This document shows positions 62,345 to 64,000 of a stretch of 64,000 nucleotides of DNA, in pieces (position 1 is the stretch's first letter; each line of letters begins with the position of its first letter). This DNA comes from Loxodes magnus (Eukaryota > Ciliophora > Karyorelictea > Loxodida > Loxodidae), in contig CAMPDV010000091.1 of the NCBI GenBank assembly GCA_946699065.1, positions 434,001-498,000 on the forward strand, read 5' to 3'. The position numbers were made by a program, and so were the translations under genes. The notes under the pieces were generated by a model. It did no database searches and was not told the DNA's origin. It saw only the letters and a program-made list of their open reading frames with translations.

Positions 62345-62535
62345 ATAATATAATAACGTGGAGTCACCTTTATTTGGTTTTCACAAATTAGGAAGTTTTA
62401 AATTTATTAAAAAATCTTGAAGAGAAGATTCTCTCCAGTTTTATCACCTGGCACTATAGTCAGACTTCGATTAGAGTAGAGATCCATCATTCTAATTATA
62501 CTTGAGTGGGGAATCTCCTTATTTTAAATTATAAA
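62345..62535 (-). repeat. Family A copy 12: 3' fragment
   Basis: The plus-strand sequence starting TAACGTGGAGTCACC, with TTTGGTTTTCAC and TTTTAAATTTATT, matches the plus-strand sequence at 2805-2860, the 3' end of copy 1. Only about 190 bases remain. Confidence 0.5.
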
Positions 62536-62539
62536 ATAA

Positions 62540-64000
62540 TAATTGTTAAATTAAAAAAAAGCAAAATTTAATTAATGTAAGCATTATTTTTCATTTAATT
62601 TATTCCAGTCTTGCTAAGCACAAAAATAAAAAATAATAAAAATGTATTAGCATATTTAGTTAATAATTATTTAAATTATATTTTAAAACTTTATTTTATT
62701 TAATCAAATTACATATTTCTAAGCATAATTATATTTGTCTTTAGACCATAAAATTTCATTTTGCTATTTATATTTTTTCAATCTTTGAATTTTTTTAATT
62801 AAAATGTAAATATAAAAATATTAGATAGTAATTAAAAAATTAAAAGATGAAAATTATTCAAATTATTTGCTGTTAGTATTGCTTTTTTTAATAAAAAGTT
62901 TATTCATAGAAAATTATATAAAATAATTAGTGCATTTTTTACTTTTAATTGTAAGTTAACTTTAAATTTGTAAAATATCTTTTTTACTTTAAAAGTAAAA
63001 AAAAATCTAAAAACTTACTACTAATTAAAAAATTTTATTTTGTATAAATAATTATTAATAAATATTATCTTTATGACAAATGCTTTTTCCTTAAAATGTT
63101 TAATTATATATATTTAAATAATTAAAATATTTTAGAGCTAGTTAATTCTTTTAAAGAGTTAACTGGCTAAAAAATACAAATAAAAACTGTAAAAATTAAA
63201 GATTATATAATTACGATTTTAAGAGAAAAATAGAAGAAAAATTATTATAAAATGTTTATATTTAGTACTCTCGCAATATTTATAGTTTATAGGTCACAAA
63301 CATTAAAGTTTTATCTAGTATTATTTAGTGAAACTATTTAATTTTAATTTTATAATATACATAATTATTTATTTAAATTATGACTTTATAATTTTATAAT
63401 TACTAAAATATAAAAACATAACAGATAAAGGTACTTAATATAAATATTTAAGGACAAAAAATAGTTTATTATTATTTAAATTAATTAGTATTTTTAAGTA
63501 AAAAAAAGACTAAAAACATTTTTCAAAAATTAAACTTTATAGTTAATTTATTTTAACTTACATTTTTTTATAAAAGTCTAAATTAAAAAGATTTTTAATT
63601 AAAAAAATATTATAAAAAAAGCATTTAATATGCAAAAATAATAAAATAAAATAATTTAAGATGCTTAATACTCATAAAATAGAAACAAATTTAACTTTAT
63701 ATTTAATCAATTATTTTATTATTTTATAAATTAATATATTCCTTAAATAAACTTTAAAATTGATGGATAAATAGATTTATAAGAATAATAAGTTAAATAA
63801 ATAATAAATTTTTAAATTTAGATGGCGAAATTTCCAGTTTAAATGTTTTCAAATGATTTTAGTTAGAAAATCTAATATAATTATTTTTAACTTGATGATA
63901 TTAAAAGATTTTATTTAATAATAATAATATAAATAATTTATATTATATTTGATTAAAATTTATTTTCAAATAAAAGTTTATAAATAAAAATAAAAATATT
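62540..64000. other. AT-rich right end, nothing recognised
   Basis: About 1.45 kb of nearly pure A/T sequence. No telomeric repeat, gene or RNA is seen. Confidence 0.5.

Noticed and set aside
1-64000. Long open frames in AT-rich spacers as genes
   Set aside because: With TAA, TAG and TGA all readable, spacers stay open and translate as K/N/I/L/F/Q-rich protein by chance, so openness alone was not accepted.
62540-64000. Telomere or chromosome end at the right edge
   Set aside because: No G-rich or C-rich tandem hexamer or octamer repeat is present; it is ordinary AT-rich spacer.

Overview
The window is extremely AT-rich eukaryotic DNA from a ciliate-type nuclear genome in which the standard code does not apply. 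Read with TAA and TAG as glutamine and TGA as tryptophan inside genes (TGA is also the terminator), it yields several long, internally consistent proteins with recognisable domains. TGA falls on tryptophan positions of known folds (SPRY, laminin-G-like, glycosyltransferase), and four diverged SPRY paralogues keep TGA at the same columns. TAA/TAG = Gln with TGA = Trp or stop is the code described for karyorelictean ciliates such as Loxodes (NCBI table 27); the heterotrich Condylostoma (table 28) is the other candidate. The species assignment is inference.

Layout. 1-7.3 kb: a possible partial gene at the left edge, then four copies of a dispersed zinc-knuckle repeat family (called family A here). 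7.3-23.8 kb: a cluster of three related RING/coiled-coil genes. The first (minus, 7322-10778) is a complete RING - coiled coil - otubain-type OTU protease - RING fusion. The other two (plus, 16124-18863 and 20324-23759) are RING-coiled-coil proteins without the protease. The third gene is a mosaic whose 5' half matches the first and whose 3' part matches the second. Between them lies a minus-strand laminin-G-like/GT13-like glycosyltransferase (12140-14326). 24-29.4 kb: no gene I can fix. 29.4-36.0 kb: one intronless minus-strand gene for a 2193-residue conserved protein of unknown function. 37-64 kb: an accessory region with four plus-strand SPRY paralogues, eight more family A copies, a decayed LINE-type fragment, and a set of GC-richer short repeats. 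Many of these repeats carry a 35-bp motif resembling a tRNA D-arm.

Functional reading. The RING/OTU cluster suggests ubiquitin conjugation and deconjugation built into one coiled-coil scaffold, with recombination producing ligase-only derivatives. The right half looks like a repeat-rich domain shaped by retroposition, inversion and local duplication. Because all 64 codons can be sense here, an open frame alone is weak evidence. Only frames with domains, conserved motifs or paralogues are given high confidence.
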